A program made the position numbers and the translations under genes. Positions 1-7,799 of a DNA stretch of 64,000 nucleotides are shown here, piece by piece. The stretch comes from Paenibacillus hamazuiensis (GTDB lineage: Bacteria; Bacillota; Bacilli; Paenibacillales; NBRC-103111): NCBI RefSeq assembly GCF_023276405.1, contig NZ_JALRMO010000001.1:6659501-6723500 (forward strand), in the 5' to 3' direction. How positions within the stretch are numbered: position 1 is the stretch's first letter; the number at the start of each line of letters is the position of its first letter. Below the pieces are notes generated by a model that was not told the origin of the DNA, made no database searches, and was given only the letters and a program-made list of their open reading frames with translations.

Positions 1-1
1 G

Positions 2-649
2 CTCTGTCTCGCGCATTTTGCCGTCATCCGGGGAGACGACGCCCAGGCGTTCGGCGAGCTGAAGGCGCTGAAGATCAAGGAACCGCACGACTTTTTCCTC
101 TATTTGCACATGTTCCAAAAGCGGGAGACGTGGGATCGTCTCATCCGCTGGCTGCGATGGATGACGCCGTCCGTCCAGCGTGCCAACCAGGAGGATTTCA
201 GCGTTTTCTGCCAATATTGGACAGAGGCGATCCGGCATCAGCCGAGCGACGAGGAGTGGGTCGCGGTCATGGAGGCGCTGCTGCCGCGCACGTATTATTA
301 CTACACGGCCTATTTGCTGAAAACGTCGCGGTTCAAGCATTGGGTGGACCTGCAAATTTCACACCGCATCTCCCCTGCGAACTTGTACGCCGCCGAGCTC
401 AAGGCGGTGGAGTCCCATGACCCGGCGCTGCTATTGCCGCTGTATACGCAGGCGATAGAGCGGTGCATCGTCGAGAAAAACCGCACCTCCTACGCGACGG
501 CGGCGAAGCTGCTTAAAAAGCTGCACGGCTACTACAAGCAGCTCGGCGAGCTGGACCGCTGGGACGACTTCATCGCACGGCTGGCCGCCAAATACAACAG
601 GCTGCGTGCTTTTCAGGAAGAACTGAAGAAGGGGAAATGGATTCCATGA
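2..649 (+). CDS. C-terminal part of YwqB-like (SWIM-type) partner of SNF2 helicase, cut by window edge
   Basis: The reading frame is open through the left edge, so the start lies outside the window; about 215 residues are visible. The visible part is helix-rich (many Leu, Ala, aromatic residues; a YYYY run near the middle) and ends in a basic tail, as in the TPR-like C-terminal half of SWIM zinc-finger proteins. The SWIM motif itself would lie in the missing N-terminus and is not seen. Its TGA stop overlaps the ATG of the SNF2 helicase gene (ATGA), so the two are translationally coupled. In Bacillus the neighbours ywqB (SWIM protein) and ywqA (SNF2 helicase) have this order. The family call therefore rests mainly on context. 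Confidence 0.6.
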   Translation, partial: LCLAHFAVIRGDDAQAFGELKALKIKEPHDFFLYLHMFQKRETWDRLIRWLRWMTPSVQRANQEDFSVFCQYWTEAIRHQPSDEEWVAVMEALLPRTYYYYTAYLLKTSRFKHWVDLQISHRISPANLYAAELKAVESHDPALLLPLYTQAIERCIVEKNRTSYATAAKLLKKLHGYYKQLGELDRWDDFIARLAAKYNRLRAFQEELKKGKWIP

Positions 650-3477
650 TCGATCTGAGCACGATGACCGTCCATGCCCGGTGGATTGCGTCCGGCTCGT
701 TCTTCTTATGGGGAACGCGCCAGAGTGGCGGCATCTGGGACGCCATGGATCTGAAAAATATATTGTTTGCCTGGCACAAGCCGTCCTTCTACGGCACGTT
801 TCTCGAGACCACCGACTGGTTTCAGAAGGAAGGCGTACTGCTGCCGGCACTCGAAGCTCTCGATTATTTTTGCGATCCGGCGCATGCGCAGCACATGAAG
901 CTCGAATGGGACGCCGAAGCGGCGGCGCTGCTCAGCACCGCGCCGGCGGTGAAGGAGGCGCTGCTTGCCGGCCGCTTTATGCCGGACTTCGCGCAGTGGA
1001 AGGCCGGGACGCGCGGCTGGAAGCTGCAGCTGCCCGCCGATGCGGGCGGAGCCGAAGAGCCGATCGTGCAGGAATGGATCGCCCACCTCATTCCCCAGTG
1101 GGTGGAGCGCGACGGCCGCATGAAGGAAAACCTGCAGCAGCTGGAACGCGCCTTCCCGCTGCTGCAGCGCGAAAGCACCTCGTCCGACATCTGGATGGAC
1201 GAGGAGGATTGGCTCGTGTCGATCGGCTGGCAGGCCGATGCGACGCCGTACCGGTCCTGCCTGCAGCTCGTCGAGCCGCAGGGCGGGGACCTCTTGTGGC
1301 GGCTGCGCTTTGTCCTGCAGGACCGCGCCAATCCCGACATCGTGTTCGTCGTGAACGAACACGGCGAGCCTGTGGAAGACCGTGCGCTGCCGGACGACTG
1401 GCCGCTGGACCGCTTGGCGAAGGATATCGCCAAGTGGGGACGCATCGTCCCGTGGCTGCGCCGGGACGACGGCGAAGGGCTGCGCACGCAGCTGACGTCG
1501 GACGAAGCATGGGACTTCCTCGCCGAGGACAGCCTGCGGCTGATTGAAGCCGGCTACACGATTTTCCTGCCGGCGTGGTGGGAGCGCATCCGCCGCACCC
1601 GGCCGAAGCTGAAGGCGCGCATCAAGTCGTCCGTCGGCGCAGCCGGGACGGCGCTGTTCGGGCTCGAGGCGCTGATGCGCTTCGATTGGAAAATCGCCGT
1701 CGGCGACATGGAGCTGACCGAGGAGGAGTTCCGCCAGCTGCTCGCGGAGAAGCGCAAGCTCGTGCAGCTGCGCGGCGCCTGGGTGCAGCTCGACCCGACT
1801 CAGCTCGCCCGCATCGAACAGGCGATGAAGCAGGTCGAGAAGAAGCGCGGCTTGTCGTTCCGCGACGTGCTGGAGCTGCATCTGCTCGGTTCGGTCGACG
1901 GCGAGGAGGAGCTCGACTTCGAGCGCACGCTGCCGATCGAGGTGGAGCTAAACGAGCACCTCGAAGACATGATCGGTCAGCTTATGCACAGCAAGCGGCC
2001 GCCGTCCATCACGCCGCCGGATTCGTTCCGCGGCAGCCTGCGGCCTTACCAGACGGAAGGCATCTCGTGGATGTATTTCCTGCGGCGCACCGGACTCGGC
2101 GGCTGCCTCGCCGACGACATGGGTCTCGGAAAAACGATCCAGTGGATCTCTTATCTGCTCTACGTGCAGGAGCATGAAAAGCCGGGGCTTCCTTCCCTGC
2201 TCATTTGCCCGACGTCGGTGCTCGGCAACTGGCAGAAGGAGCTGCAGCGGTTTGCTCCTCATCTTAAGGTGCATCTGCATTACGGGCCGAACCGGGCCAA
2301 GGGGAAAAAGTTCACCGAAGCGTGCGAAGGCATGCATCTCGTGCTGACCTCGTATACGCTGGCCCATCTCGACGAAACGGAGCTGTCTTCGGTGGAGTGG
2401 GATTCCATCTGCCTTGACGAAGCGCAAAACATCAAAAACGCCTACACGAAGCAGGCCCAGTCGATCCGCCAGCTCAGCGGCCGCCACCGGATTGCGATGA
2501 CGGGAACGCCGATGGAAAACCGGCTGACCGAGCTGTGGTCGATCTTCGATTTTATCAATCCCGGCTACCTCGGCTCCCTGCGCGATTTCTCGCAGCGCTA
2601 CGTGAACGCCGTCGAGCGCACGCAGGACCCCGAGCTGATCGGCAAGGTGCAGCGGCTGATCCGCCCGTTCCTGCTGCGGCGGGTGAAAAACGACCCGTCC
2701 ATCCAGCTTGATCTGCCGGAAAAAAACGAATACAAAACGTTCGTCTCGCTGACCGCCGAGCAGGCGACCTTGTACGAAAGCGAGGTGCAAAACCTGCTCC
2801 AGCGCATCGACAGGCTGTCCGCCATGGAGCGGCGCGGCCACATCCTCGCTTCGCTGACGAAGCTGAAGCAGGTGTGCAATCATCCGTCGCTGCTGCTGAA
2901 GGAAAACTTTTCCCGGCCGTGGCAAAACCGCTCCAACAAGGTGGAACGGCTTCTCGAGATGGTGCAGGAGCTGCGCCAGGAAGGCGACCGGTGTCTCGTG
3001 TTTACCCAATTCGTAGAAACGGGCCTGCTGCTGCAGCACATTTTCCGCCAGGAGCTCGGGCTTGAGGTGCCTTTCCTGAACGGCAGCACGCCGCGGATAA
3101 CGCGCGACGAGATGATCGCTCACTTCCAGGATGAGGCGAGTGACCATCCGGGTATTTTCCTGCTGTCGCTGAAGGCGGGCGGCATCGGCCTTAACCTGAC
3201 GGCCGCCAATCACGTGTTCCACTTCGACCGCTGGTGGAACCCCGCTGTCGAAAACCAGGCGACCGACCGGGCTTTCCGAATCGGCCAAACGCGCCACGTC
3301 CAGGTGCACAAGTTCGTCACGCTCGGTACGCTCGAGGAGCGCATCGACGAGATGATCGAGCGCAAGCAGGGGCTCAGCCAGCAGATCGTCGGCACCGGCG
3401 AAAACTGGATCACCGAGCTGTCGACGGACGACCTGCGCGAGCTGTTCATTTTGCGGAACGAGTGGGTCGAGACGTAA
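646..3477 (+). CDS. SNF2/SWI2-family helicase (YwqA/RapA-like)
   Basis: Cytosolic DNA-dependent ATPase of about 943 residues, the usual length for the YwqA group. The first 440 residues carry the SNF2-associated region typical of bacterial members. The ATPase core follows: Walker A with DDMGLGKT at about residue 490, the Walker B variant LDEAQNIKN at about 590, TGTPMENR as motif III, then the C-terminal helicase lobe with GGIGLNLT and the arginine-finger region ATDRAFRIGQ near residue 880. All key motifs are intact. Two starts are possible. ATG 637 lies only 2 nt from the purine-rich site at 625-635, while ATG 646 lies about 11 nt away and gives the ATGA overlap, so 646 is preferred. Role in transcription or DNA repair remodelling is inferred from the family. 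Confidence 0.93.
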   Translation: MIDLSTMTVHARWIASGSFFLWGTRQSGGIWDAMDLKNILFAWHKPSFYGTFLETTDWFQKEGVLLPALEALDYFCDPAHAQHMKLEWDAEAAALLSTAPAVKEALLAGRFMPDFAQWKAGTRGWKLQLPADAGGAEEPIVQEWIAHLIPQWVERDGRMKENLQQLERAFPLLQRESTSSDIWMDEEDWLVSIGWQADATPYRSCLQLVEPQGGDLLWRLRFVLQDRANPDIVFVVNEHGEPVEDRALPDDWPLDRLAKDIAKWGRIVPWLRRDDGEGLRTQLTSDEAWDFLAEDSLRLIEAGYTIFLPAWWERIRRTRPKLKARIKSSVGAAGTALFGLEALMRFDWKIAVGDMELTEEEFRQLLAEKRKLVQLRGAWVQLDPTQLARIEQAMKQVEKKRGLSFRDVLELHLLGSVDGEEELDFERTLPIEVELNEHLEDMIGQLMHSKRPPSITPPDSFRGSLRPYQTEGISWMYFLRRTGLGGCLADDMGLGKTIQWISYLLYVQEHEKPGLPSLLICPTSVLGNWQKELQRFAPHLKVHLHYGPNRAKGKKFTEACEGMHLVLTSYTLAHLDETELSSVEWDSICLDEAQNIKNAYTKQAQSIRQLSGRHRIAMTGTPMENRLTELWSIFDFINPGYLGSLRDFSQRYVNAVERTQDPELIGKVQRLIRPFLLRRVKNDPSIQLDLPEKNEYKTFVSLTAEQATLYESEVQNLLQRIDRLSAMERRGHILASLTKLKQVCNHPSLLLKENFSRPWQNRSNKVERLLEMVQELRQEGDRCLVFTQFVETGLLLQHIFRQELGLEVPFLNGSTPRITRDEMIAHFQDEASDHPGIFLLSLKAGGIGLNLTAANHVFHFDRWWNPAVENQATDRAFRIGQTRHVQVHKFVTLGTLEERIDEMIERKQGLSQQIVGTGENWITELSTDDLRELFILRNEWVET

Positions 3478-3540
3478 CGCCGCCGTATACGCTGGAAAGA
3501 GCTGATCTGCTCACCCAAACCATTTTGACAGCAGGGCCCC

Positions 3541-3690
3541 TTACCATGGTGGGGATGGTTTAGGGGTTCTAATCGCATCTTCCGGGTCCTCCGTGCGTAT
3601 CGTCCCGTCAGATGGAATTTTTTCCGCCTGCTGCTTTCGAGACCCGCTCGTTCGAACCGCCTCACCTTTTGCAGCATTGATTCTCCCCAT
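3541..3690 (-). CDS. Candidate small protein of 49 residues, unknown
   Basis: ATG at 3690 to TAA at 3541, encoding a hydrophilic peptide that begins MGRINAAKGEAVR and ends TPKPSPPW. In the same frame, directly upstream and separated only by one TAG, lies a 27-residue stretch beginning MLTKIKGGNEAKV, so this may be two tiny genes, or one gene interrupted by a stop. No good Shine-Dalgarno site precedes either ATG, and no homologue is recognised. It is listed because the region is otherwise unexplained; it may be non-coding. Confidence 0.22.
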   Translation of the reverse strand: MGRINAAKGEAVRTSGSRKQQAEKIPSDGTIRTEDPEDAIRTPKPSPPW

Positions 3691-3791
3691 CTAACGGTCC
3701 ACGCTCAAACGGATAGAACTTTCCTCATCGACTGAGACTTTCGCTTCGTTCCCGCCTTTAATCTTGGTAAGCATGCAACGGTTACTCAGCA

Positions 3792-3825
3792 AGCAGCTCC
3801 GTTCAAAACACGGGGCTGCTTTTTT
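3792..3825 (+). terminator. Intrinsic terminator
   Basis: Arms AGCAGCTCCG and CGGGGCTGCT form a 10-bp stem with one G-U pair and a 9-nt loop, followed by six T. It lies far downstream of the helicase stop and may end that transcript or an unknown short RNA. Confidence 0.75.
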
Positions 3826-3892
3826 ACATGCAGAGCTGCATATTACATAATTATATATAATTAATTTTATATATAAAAATAACATATACATA

Positions 3893-3922
3893 TTTACATA
3901 TATATTTATTCCTATATATAAT
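3893..3922 (+). promoter_or_regulatory. Sigma-A-type promoter of the GGDEF-RHH gene, with AT-rich upstream region
   Basis: TTTACA (3893-3898), 18-bp spacer, TATAAT (3917-3922). The roughly 60 bp upstream are almost entirely A+T and could act as a strong UP element. Other TATA-like hexamers in the tract make the exact choice uncertain. Confidence 0.5.
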
Positions 3923-3962
3923 AAACCCAACAGCAAAATTCCAAATTCAGGAGATGACCGCA

Positions 3963-4589
3963 ATGAACAAGCACATCGATTCTTTAACCGGATTGCCCAG
4001 CCGCAAAGCGCTGGAGAACTTTTTGGAGGACAACATCAAGAAGGATAACCCTGTGGCGCTCGCTTTGATTGACGTCGATCACTTCATGGAAATCAACCAC
4101 GAGCTCGGCAGCGATACCGGCGACAAGGTGCTGCAGACGCTCGCCGAGCTGTTCCGGGAAGCCGTCCCGTCTCAAGCGTTCCGTGTTTCCGGAGACGAAT
4201 TTGCGGTGGCGCTGCCGGGTGCGACGCTCGAGCAAGCTTTTCTCAAAATGGAAGCGCTTCGCGTCAAGATCGAACAATCTCAGGAGCGGTTCGGTCTCGA
4301 AGACCATCGCGATGTGACGATCACCGTCGGCGTTGCCCAATACCCGCGCGATGCGAAAAATGAGCAGTCTCTGAACCGCGCCGCCAGCGCCGCCTTGATG
4401 ACCGCCAAAGAAATCGGACGCAATCAGGTCGCGCTTGCTCCCAACGAGGAGATGATCATGAAATCGTGTTATTACCCTTCCTCCGCCGTCCGCAAGCTGA
4501 AGACGCTCGCCGAGCAGCTTAACAAGAAGGAGTCTTTTTTGCTGCGGGAAGCTTTAAACGATCTGCTTCGCAAGTACGACCAGAACTAG
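3963..4589 (+). CDS. GGDEF-domain protein with a C-terminal ribbon-helix-helix-like segment
   Basis: About 208 residues, cytosolic, with no sensor domain or membrane segment. Residues 5-155 form a GGDEF domain: DSLTGLPSR at the start, IDVDHFMEIN in the substrate region, and SGDEF in place of GGDEF at the active-site loop. SGDEF variants may or may not be active. No RxxD inhibitory site is obvious. The last 40 residues (KSCYYPSS, then KLKTLAEQLNKKESFLL, then REALNDLLRKY) read like a ribbon-helix-helix DNA-binding unit: a short strand, a helix, a turn containing ES, and a second helix. The AGGAG site at 3949-3953 is 9 nt from ATG 3963, whereas ATG 3954 would touch it, so 3963 is the start. The gene stands alone with its own promoter. 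Confidence 0.85.
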   Translation: MNKHIDSLTGLPSRKALENFLEDNIKKDNPVALALIDVDHFMEINHELGSDTGDKVLQTLAELFREAVPSQAFRVSGDEFAVALPGATLEQAFLKMEALRVKIEQSQERFGLEDHRDVTITVGVAQYPRDAKNEQSLNRAASAALMTAKEIGRNQVALAPNEEMIMKSCYYPSSAVRKLKTLAEQLNKKESFLLREALNDLLRKYDQN

Positions 4590-4631
4590 CAAGGTGAAAC
4601 GTTCATTTTCCAAAAAAGAAGGTGCATGGAT

Positions 4632-5510
4632 ATGGACTCGCAAGGTATTATCGTTCAGGATGGACGGTTCTTGATGGTTCGTCAGTACAACCATGACGAA
4701 ACGCGGACGTTTTGGAATTTCCCCGGGGGCGGGATTGAAGAAGGAGAGACGCCGGAGCAGGCCTGCATCCGCGAAGTGCGGGAAGAAACCGGTTTCGACG
4801 TGGAAGTGACGGAGCCGCTCTGCCGGGAAGAAAGCAAGTTCACTTACCTCGTCAGGATAACCGGCGGGACGCTGCAGCTTGAGCCCGGACTGCTCGATAT
4901 CGGCTGGATTTCCCCGGACGATACGGACAAATGGGACGAGAAAACGCTGCATATTCTGGACGTATACCGCCGGCATGCGGTAAGGTGCAAGCTTATGGAA
5001 CAGGACCGTAAATATTTGCTGGAAGCCTTTATCGAAGCGGAGAAAGCCCAGGCGGAAGGAACATTCCCCATCGGAGCCGTCATCGTGGATGCTGCAGGGA
5101 GCATCATCGGCAGAGGACACAATAAGGTTTTTTCCGGTTCGGATACGACCGCACATGCCGAAGTGGAGGCGATCCGAAATGCGGGAGCCGCCATGCTCGA
5201 TTTGGATAACAGGAAATTCCTCAAGGCGGACTACACTTTATATACGACGTGTGAGCCTTGTCCGATGTGCACCGGCGCTATTCTGCTTTGTTTTAGCGTC
5301 AAGAGAGTCGTCTGGGCCGCGAACGATAAGGATATGGGCGCCTTTAAAAAATATAAGGAGGGACCGCATTTCGTGGACCGTTTTCATCCTATTTCTTTTG
5401 AAGCGGCCCCCTTTAGGGACCTCGAAATTCGCCAGCGGAAAATGATGGCGGAATGGTCGATCAACCGCGGCTTAACGAATACCCATTGGCAGTACGATAA
5501 CGAGCTTTGA
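4632..5510 (+). CDS. Nudix hydrolase fused to a CMP/dCMP-type (tRNA/guanine) deaminase domain
   Basis: About 292 residues, two enzymes in one chain. Residues 1-125: Nudix hydrolase with a complete box (GGGIEEGETPEQACIREV, then REETGF), which hydrolyses a nucleoside diphosphate linked to another moiety. Residues 125-292: zinc deaminase fold with HAEVEAI (proton-shuttling Glu) and TCEPCPMCTGAIL (two zinc Cys), most like guanine/tRNA-adenosine deaminase relatives. All catalytic residues are present in both halves. GAAGGTG at 4618-4624 is 7 nt from ATG 4632 and only 1 nt from ATG 4626, so 4632 is preferred. A house-cleaning role on damaged nucleotides is an inference. Confidence 0.85.
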   Translation: MDSQGIIVQDGRFLMVRQYNHDETRTFWNFPGGGIEEGETPEQACIREVREETGFDVEVTEPLCREESKFTYLVRITGGTLQLEPGLLDIGWISPDDTDKWDEKTLHILDVYRRHAVRCKLMEQDRKYLLEAFIEAEKAQAEGTFPIGAVIVDAAGSIIGRGHNKVFSGSDTTAHAEVEAIRNAGAAMLDLDNRKFLKADYTLYTTCEPCPMCTGAILLCFSVKRVVWAANDKDMGAFKKYKEGPHFVDRFHPISFEAAPFRDLEIRQRKMMAEWSINRGLTNTHWQYDNEL

Positions 5511-5563
5511 TCGTCCCCTGCCCTACCCCGTCGCAACCATACACAACAACGTACATTCCCCTC

Positions 5564-5592
5564 TTGCACCCGGGATCCTTTTTGTGTAAATT
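5564..5592 (+). promoter_or_regulatory. Sigma-A promoter for the proS T-box transcript
   Basis: TTGCAC (5564-5569), 17-bp spacer, TAAATT (5587-5592). It places the transcript start near 5599, just ahead of the T-box leader. Confidence 0.55.
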
Positions 5593-5598
5593 AGTAGA

Positions 5599-5852
5599 TA
5601 AAACTTACAAGCGCTTGACGAAGGTCATAAGCTCACGCCGGCTGTTCAGAGAGGAAACCGTTCGCTGCAAGGTTTCCCGGCTTCGCTGATGTCTTCCCCC
5701 CTTCGAAGCTGCGGCGAGGAACGAGCCAGCTCCATTATTCGCCGCCGGGCCCATCCCGTTACCATGGCCGGAGCACGGCTCGACCTGACGGTCAGCCGTG
5801 AAATTAGGGTGGTACCACGAACGCTTTCGTCCCTGACGAAGGCGTTTTTTTG
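5599..5852 (+). promoter_or_regulatory. T-box riboswitch leader of proS
   Basis: The hallmark T-box sequence AGGGTGGTACCACG is at 5806-5819. It is followed directly by the terminator: arms ACGCTTTCGTC and GACGAAGGCGT (one G-U pair) and a T run ending near 5852. Upstream, CAGAGAGG at about 5647 matches the apical AGAG motif of stem I. By the known mechanism, uncharged tRNA(Pro) pairs with the TGGT bulge and the specifier codon and favours the antiterminator. The specifier should be a CCN codon; C-rich sequence at 5694-5702 is a candidate, but I could not fix the loop with certainty. Confidence 0.93.
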
Positions 5853-5887
5853 TTTATCTTTTTGCCAAAAATGGAGGGATTCTCGCT

Positions 5888-7753
5888 ATGCATCAAAATC
5901 GTCTGCTTCTCCCTACTCTCCGCGAAGTTCCGGCGGATGCCGAGGCGGCCAGCCACCGGCTGCTGCTGCGCGCCGGGTTCATCCGCCCGCTCGCTTCCGG
6001 GGTTTACGCCTTTCTGCCGTTAGGCTGGCGGGTTCTGCGCCGTATCGAGCGGATCATCCGGCAGGAAATGGACGGCGCCGGCGCCCAGGAGCTGCATTTG
6101 TCCGCAATGCAGCCCGCCGAGCTGTGGCAGCGGTCCGGTCGATATGACGAATACGGCCCGGAGCTGATCCGCTTCCATGACCGCGGCGGGCGGGAATTTG
6201 CGCTCGGCCCTACTCATGAGGAAGTCATTACGACGCTGGCCGGGCAAGAGATCGGCTCCTACCGCCAGCTGCCGCTCACGGTGTACCAGATTCAGACGAA
6301 GTTCCGCGACGAGCGCAGACCCCGCTTCGGGCTGCTGCGCTGCCGGGAATTTCTGATGAAGGACGCGTATTCCTTCGATGCGGACCGGGAAGGGCTGGAG
6401 GCGTCCTATACGCGTATGTACGAAGCTTACTGCCGCATCTTCGAACGCTGCGGACTGCGTTATCGCGCCGTGCTGGCCGATGCCGGATCGATCGGCGGCG
6501 ATGGGGGCACACACGAGTTTATCGCGCTCGCCGAAATCGGCGAAGATACGATTGCGGTGTGCACCGGCTGCGATTACGCGGCAAATCTGGAAAAAGCGGA
6601 GGCAGCGCCGCCGGCGGGCGTCGCTGCTGGACGATCTTCCGAGGCCGCGTATTGGCAGCGGGCCTTGCCGGAAGACTCGCAAGCGGAAGCGGCCCGGCAT
6701 CCAAGCCGGACCTCGGAGACCGGCTTCCCGGAAGCGGTACCCCTGCATGCGCAGGCGGCCGGCCGCGAATCCGCCGTTATCTCTGCGTACGAACGGTTCC
6801 ATACTCCCGGCGTCCGCACGATCGAGCAGCTCGTTCAAACGTTCCGGCTGGAAGCGCGGGACATTATCAAAACTCTGCTTTATCTCGCCGACGGCGAGCC
6901 GATCGCCGTTTTGATTCGCGGCGATCAAACGGCTAACGAGATCAAGCTCGCTCATTATCTTGGAGCGAGCCGCCTCGAGCTGGCCGATGCCGAGACCGCG
7001 CAGCGGATTACCGGGGCCCCTGTCGGCTTTGCCGGTCCGATCGGGTTGTCCGTGCCGCTCCTCGTCGACGTCCAGGTTGCTGCGATGGAGCAAGGCATTA
7101 CCGGAGCGAATGCGGCCGACTACCATTACCGCGGCGTTCGGCCGGGGCGGGATTTTGCGCTGGATCGTGTCGGCGATTTTCGCAATGTAGGCGAAGGTGA
7201 CGCTTGTCCCCGCTGCCGCAGCGCCCTTGCCCTGCACAAAGGGATCGAGATCGGCCACGTCTTTAAGCTCGGCACCAAGTACAGCGAAGTTCTCGAGGCG
7301 AATTTCGCCGATGCGTCGGGGCAAGAGCATCCGCTGATCATGGGCTGCTACGGTATCGGCATCTCCCGCCTGCTTGCCGCGGTCGCGGAGCAGCGCCACG
7401 ACGAACACGGCTTGCTCTGGCCGATGGCAATCGCTCCGTTCCACGTGCACCTCATCCCCGTTTCCGTCCAGGATGAGGTGCAGATGGCCGTCGCCGAATC
7501 GCTGTACTCCCGGCTGCGGGAAGCCGGAGCGGAGGTGCTGCTGGACGATCGCGCCGAGCGTCCCGGCGTCAAATTCAAGGATGCCGACCTGATCGGCATC
7601 CCGCTGCGCCTGACCGTCGGCAAACGGGCCGCCGAAGGCATCGTCGAGTTCAAACGGCGCTCGGACGAAGCCGCCGCGGCACTGACTATAGAGGAAGCGG
7701 TCGCGCAAATCACAAGTGAAATCGCCTCAGCCGACCGGACTTCGCTGCTCTGA
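5888..7753 (+). CDS. proS: Prolyl-tRNA synthetase, bacterial type with insertion domain
   Basis: Class II aminoacyl-tRNA synthetase that charges tRNA(Pro). Motif 2 is FRDERRPRFGLLRCREF with LMKDAYSFD (about residues 137-165) and motif 3 is GCYGIGISRLL (about residue 485). The editing insertion (YbaK-like) lies between, and the anticodon-binding domain is at the C-terminus. At 621 residues it is some 55 longer than the common bacterial enzyme. The excess is a low-complexity Ala/Glu/Pro-rich stretch around residues 230-295, at the entry to the insertion domain. GGAGGG precedes the ATG by about 10 nt. It is transcribed as a single gene under the T-box, so production should rise when proline charging falls. 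Whether the genome holds a second proS cannot be seen here. Confidence 0.97.
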   Translation: MHQNRLLLPTLREVPADAEAASHRLLLRAGFIRPLASGVYAFLPLGWRVLRRIERIIRQEMDGAGAQELHLSAMQPAELWQRSGRYDEYGPELIRFHDRGGREFALGPTHEEVITTLAGQEIGSYRQLPLTVYQIQTKFRDERRPRFGLLRCREFLMKDAYSFDADREGLEASYTRMYEAYCRIFERCGLRYRAVLADAGSIGGDGGTHEFIALAEIGEDTIAVCTGCDYAANLEKAEAAPPAGVAAGRSSEAAYWQRALPEDSQAEAARHPSRTSETGFPEAVPLHAQAAGRESAVISAYERFHTPGVRTIEQLVQTFRLEARDIIKTLLYLADGEPIAVLIRGDQTANEIKLAHYLGASRLELADAETAQRITGAPVGFAGPIGLSVPLLVDVQVAAMEQGITGANAADYHYRGVRPGRDFALDRVGDFRNVGEGDACPRCRSALALHKGIEIGHVFKLGTKYSEVLEANFADASGQEHPLIMGCYGIGISRLLAAVAEQRHDEHGLLWPMAIAPFHVHLIPVSVQDEVQMAVAESLYSRLREAGAEVLLDDRAERPGVKFKDADLIGIPLRLTVGKRAAEGIVEFKRRSDEAAAALTIEEAVAQITSEIASADRTSLL

Positions 7754-7799
7754 CTTGCGGATGGCTGAGGATGCCAATAGATCCGGGGAGGACAGAAAT

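Larger units (their letters stand above)
3478..3962. other. Intergenic stretch between SNF2 helicase and GGDEF gene
   Basis: About 485 bp without a convincing large gene. The left two thirds have ordinary base composition and hold a candidate 49-codon reading frame on the minus strand (listed separately) and a plus-strand terminator. The right part, 3837-3935, is almost pure A+T with repeated CATAT/TATATA steps, very unlike its surroundings, and ends in a promoter for the GGDEF gene. No known riboswitch signature was recognised. Confidence 0.7.

Noticed and set aside
3716-3730. Minus-strand GATGAGGAAAGTTC, similar to the GAGGAAAGUC motif of RNase P RNA
   Set aside because: None of the other conserved RNase P blocks are near it and the stretch overlaps a possible reading frame.
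3831-3962. c-di-GMP riboswitch before the GGDEF gene
   Set aside because: The region is nearly pure A+T and has none of the conserved GEMM sequence blocks.
5689-6147. Open reading frame across the T-box leader and start of proS
   Set aside because: It lies in another frame over a proven riboswitch and synthetase gene and has no ribosome site.
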